A DNA stretch of 8,029 nt from positions 1 through 8,029 of the forward strand of contig CAIJOU010000668.1 in NCBI GenBank assembly GCA_903822375.1, given 5' to 3'. The stretch's first letter is position 1. Every line of letters starts with the position of its first letter. The notes under the pieces are model-generated. The model worked only from the letters and a program-made list of their open reading frames with translations. It searched no databases and had not been told where the DNA came from. The DNA is from Candidatus Hydrogenedentota bacterium. Lineage in GTDB: Bacteria > Hydrogenedentota > Hydrogenedentia > Hydrogenedentales > CAITNO01. A program made the position numbers and the translations under genes. Below are positions 6,284 through 8,029 of this stretch, piece by piece.

Positions 6284-6305
6284 AGATACTTTGATGTGCG
6301 CGCGG

Positions 6306-8029
6306 TTAGGGATGGGGTGGCGGAGCCGGTACAGCCTGCGGTTCAATTTCGGCAATCATTTCCCGGGCGTGTTTGTTGGCCGGGTCGATTTCCAGCACTT
6401 TACGGAGTTGGGGAAGTGCCTGCGCGTTTTGACCCGCCTGCATGAGCAGATTGGCCAGATTGAGCCGGGCATTAATATATGCGGGTTCAATTTCCAGTGC
6501 CTGTTCGTAGAGGGACCGGGCTTCCTCCATGTTCCCCCGGGTGGCCAGCAAACTCGCAAGATTGTTGTATGCATCGGCAAAGCGGGGGTCGGCCGCCATG
6601 GCATTGCGGTAATGGGCAACAGCCTCGTCAATCCTGTTGGTCTTGGCCAGGATGCCGGCGAGGTTGTTGTGCGCCTGGGGGAACTCGGGCTTCCAACGCA
6701 GCGCCTCGCGGTAGCACGCCTCCGCCTCGGCGGTTCTGTTCAGGGATTTCAACACCGTTCCCAGGTTGTAGGAGGCCTGTGCATCGTAAGGATCATTGCG
6801 GAGCACCTTGGCGTAGTATGCGGCGGCCTCCTCGGGTTTTCCCGCGTTCGCGAGCATTTCGCCCAGGGCCGTGTTTGCCTCCCTGCTTCTCGGGTTGGTC
6901 TTCAGGACCTTCTCAAAAGCATCCAGCGCCTTGTCAGGCTGTTTAAGATCCAGCAACAGGTCCCCCAAACCGCAAAGGGCGAGTGCAGACTCGGAATCAA
7001 TGGCGATTGCCTCTTCATAGTATGTTTTGGCCTCGTCATACCGGGACAGCTTGCGCAGCGCCGCCGCCAGGTGTATGCGGGCCAGCGTCGATTTTGGGTT
7101 GGCGGCCAGCACTTCCATGTGTTTCTGGATGGCCTCGGCATATTTGCCCTCGTCATACAGCAGCACCCCCAGATTGTCGGTGGCAAGCGTGTACTTGGGG
7201 TCGGCTTTCAGCGCAAGCTCGTATTGTTCCCTCGCGGCCTCCCGGTGTCCCCGGCCCTGCAAAGCCACGCCAAGATTGTTGCGCGCCAGCGCGTTGTCCG
7301 CGGCCACGGTCAGCGCATGGCGAAACAGTGTTTCGCTGTCTTTCCAGCAGGCGGTCTGGTGTATCGCGGCCAGCGTGAATCCAACAACCATCACGGCCGC
7401 CGCGCCGTCCATAACACGCACCGGGAACCGCTGCGAGCGCCGAAGTTCGTCCAAGCCCCAGGCCACCATGATGAATATGCCTATGAGCGGGATGTAGGTG
7501 TACCGATCCGCATGCGAGAAGGAACCGGCCTGCACAATCTCTATCACCGGCACCAGGGTGCCCAGATACCAAAGCCACCCGACAATGAACCAGGGACGCC
7601 TTCGTGCGTTGCGCAGACAAAACAGGGTGATCGCGGCCAGCACCACGACCGCACCCGCAACCTGCCAGGCCGGCCGCGACAGCGGATGCGGGTAGTAGAC
7701 CGCCAGCCCGTAGGGCCACACCGTCTTCACCAGATAAAGCACATAGACCACCGCCGCATTGGCACAGCGTCCCAGCAGGGGTACCTTTGCGCCAAAGGAA
7801 AGGTTGTCGCCGCGCATCTGCATGATCACCGTGATGGCGCACATCGCCGCGGTCATCAGGAACAGCGGAGCCTTTTCAACAACCAGCCGCGCCGTTTTGC
7901 GCGCCATTGCAGTGATGGAGGCTGTGCGGTCCACCTCGCCCAGGGGCCAATAGTCCAGTAGCAGCAGCACAAAGGGAAAGGTCACCACCATGGGCTTGGA
8001 CATGAATCCGAGCAGGAAGAACGCCGCCG
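6306..8029 (-). CDS. TMTC-like membrane protein with nine TPRs, partial (5' end beyond the right edge)
   Basis: Partial: 573 codons before the stop at 6308-6306, with the frame open to the right edge. An internal Met at 8003 is not the start, because the preceding residues AAFFLLGF align with the LLFLLGL inside the paralogue's membrane domain. The visible membrane part carries the same landmarks as its neighbour: KPMVVTFPF, LSFGAKVPLLGRCANA, WPYGLAVYYPHP and HADRYTYIPLIG, and looks roughly 60% identical by eye. It is followed by nine uninterrupted 34-residue TPRs and a tail ending APPPHP. The putative role is the same: a GT-C/TMTC-type glycosyltransferase with periplasmic TPRs, acceptor unknown. 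The acidic first-loop motif lies outside the window, so catalytic competence cannot be judged. It is transcribed in the same direction as the downstream copy, possibly as one unit, though the 297-bp gap with a foldback argues for separate or attenuated expression. Confidence 0.85.
   Translation of the reverse strand, partial: AAFFLLGFMSKPMVVTFPFVLLLLDYWPLGEVDRTASITAMARKTARLVVEKAPLFLMTAAMCAITVIMQMRGDNLSFGAKVPLLGRCANAAVVYVLYLVKTVWPYGLAVYYPHPLSRPAWQVAGAVVVLAAITLFCLRNARRRPWFIVGWLWYLGTLVPVIEIVQAGSFSHADRYTYIPLIGIFIMVAWGLDELRRSQRFPVRVMDGAAAVMVVGFTLAAIHQTACWKDSETLFRHALTVAADNALARNNLGVALQGRGHREAAREQYELALKADPKYTLATDNLGVLLYDEGKYAEAIQKHMEVLAANPKSTLARIHLAAALRKLSRYDEAKTYYEEAIAIDSESALALCGLGDLLLDLKQPDKALDAFEKVLKTNPRSREANTALGEMLANAGKPEEAAAYYAKVLRNDPYDAQASYNLGTVLKSLNRTAEAEACYREALRWKPEFPQAHNNLAGILAKTNRIDEAVAHYRNAMAADPRFADAYNNLASLLATRGNMEEARSLYEQALEIEPAYINARLNLANLLMQAGQNAQALPQLRKVLEIDPANKHAREMIAEIEPQAVPAPPPHP
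6375..7292 (-). repeat. Nine-unit TPR array within the partial TMTC-like gene
   Basis: There are nine uninterrupted repeats of exactly 34 codons. Unit 1 (7191-7292) matches unit 1 of the paralogue, and units 6-9 (6375-6782) match its units 2-5. Units 2-5 (6783-7190, 408 bp) have no counterpart there. Confidence 0.85.

Larger units (their letters stand above)
6009..6305. other. Intergenic region between the two TMTC-like paralogues
   Basis: About 297 bp with no supported gene. It holds a hexamer tract and a large inverted repeat, described separately. ORFs through it are low-complexity readings of the hexamers (Glu-Gln/Glu-Asp, Ser-Lys or poly-Leu, depending on strand and frame). I see no confident promoter for the downstream gene. 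A TTGCGG-N18-TATCTT match on the minus strand sits too close to the start to be convincing. Confidence 0.65.

Noticed and set aside
6098..6290. CRISPR-like array
   Set aside because: The repeats are contiguous hexamers and one inverted pair. There are no regularly spaced direct repeats with unique spacers and no cas genes.
5995..6445. Low-complexity ORFs across the hexamer tract (Glu-Gln/Glu-Asp, Ser-Lys and poly-Leu readings)
   Set aside because: All are translations of the hexanucleotide repeat in different frames and overlap the start of the TMTC-like gene or the end of its paralogue. None has a good ribosome binding site.
6291..7961. Long plus-strand ORF (556 codons) opposite the nine-TPR gene
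   Set aside because: It is an antisense shadow. The repeats are recognisable TPRs only on the minus strand, and the plus reading has no known domain.

Overview
The window looks like chromosomal DNA of a high-GC, Gram-negative-type bacterium with type IV pili, sigma-54 and very TPR-rich membrane proteins. The style of the genes (TMTC-like membrane proteins with TPR tails, a pilin with a C-terminal 'GFFVNESGVIRA' segment) suggests an uncultured lineage such as Hydrogenedentota, a PVC-related phylum or an acidobacterial/deltaproteobacterial relative. That placement is an inference from style only; no marker gene is present.

Positions 1-3260 (+ strand) hold the end of a sugar- or polyol-phosphate catabolic operon. 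It contains a class II aldolase-family protein (15-773), a zinc-dependent SorE-like sugar-phosphate reductase with an unusual internal extra half-Rossmann segment (799-2409), and an SrlD-like short-chain dehydrogenase (2409-3197). The genes are tightly spaced (25 bp, then a 1-bp overlap), each has a clear ribosome binding site, and a strong intrinsic terminator closes the operon. By family knowledge, the two dehydrogenases could interconvert a ketose phosphate, a hexitol phosphate and fructose-6-phosphate, with the aldolase cleaving a phosphorylated product. The actual substrate cannot be read from the sequence.

Positions 3280-3960 (- strand) hold a type IV major-pilin-like gene (3345-3779) with its own terminator, facing the operon terminator. 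Its upstream region has a textbook sigma-54 (-24/-12) element and two inverted repeats further upstream. Positions 3970-4163 hold nothing I can assign.

Positions 4164-8029 (- strand) hold two tandem paralogues of a polytopic membrane protein resembling eukaryotic TMTC O-mannosyltransferases: a GT-C-like membrane domain followed by TPRs. The downstream copy is complete and has 5 TPRs. The upstream copy runs off the right edge and has 9 TPRs, the difference being a block of exactly four repeats. The roughly 300-bp gap between them carries a foldback element built from GAGCAA/GATTGG/GAGGAT hexamers in inverted orientation. A 5-bp direct repeat flanks it.

Nothing here is clearly a wholly new system. 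The points most worth following are the enlarged SorE-like reductase, the TMTC-like pair next to a sigma-54 pilin gene, and the hexamer foldback.
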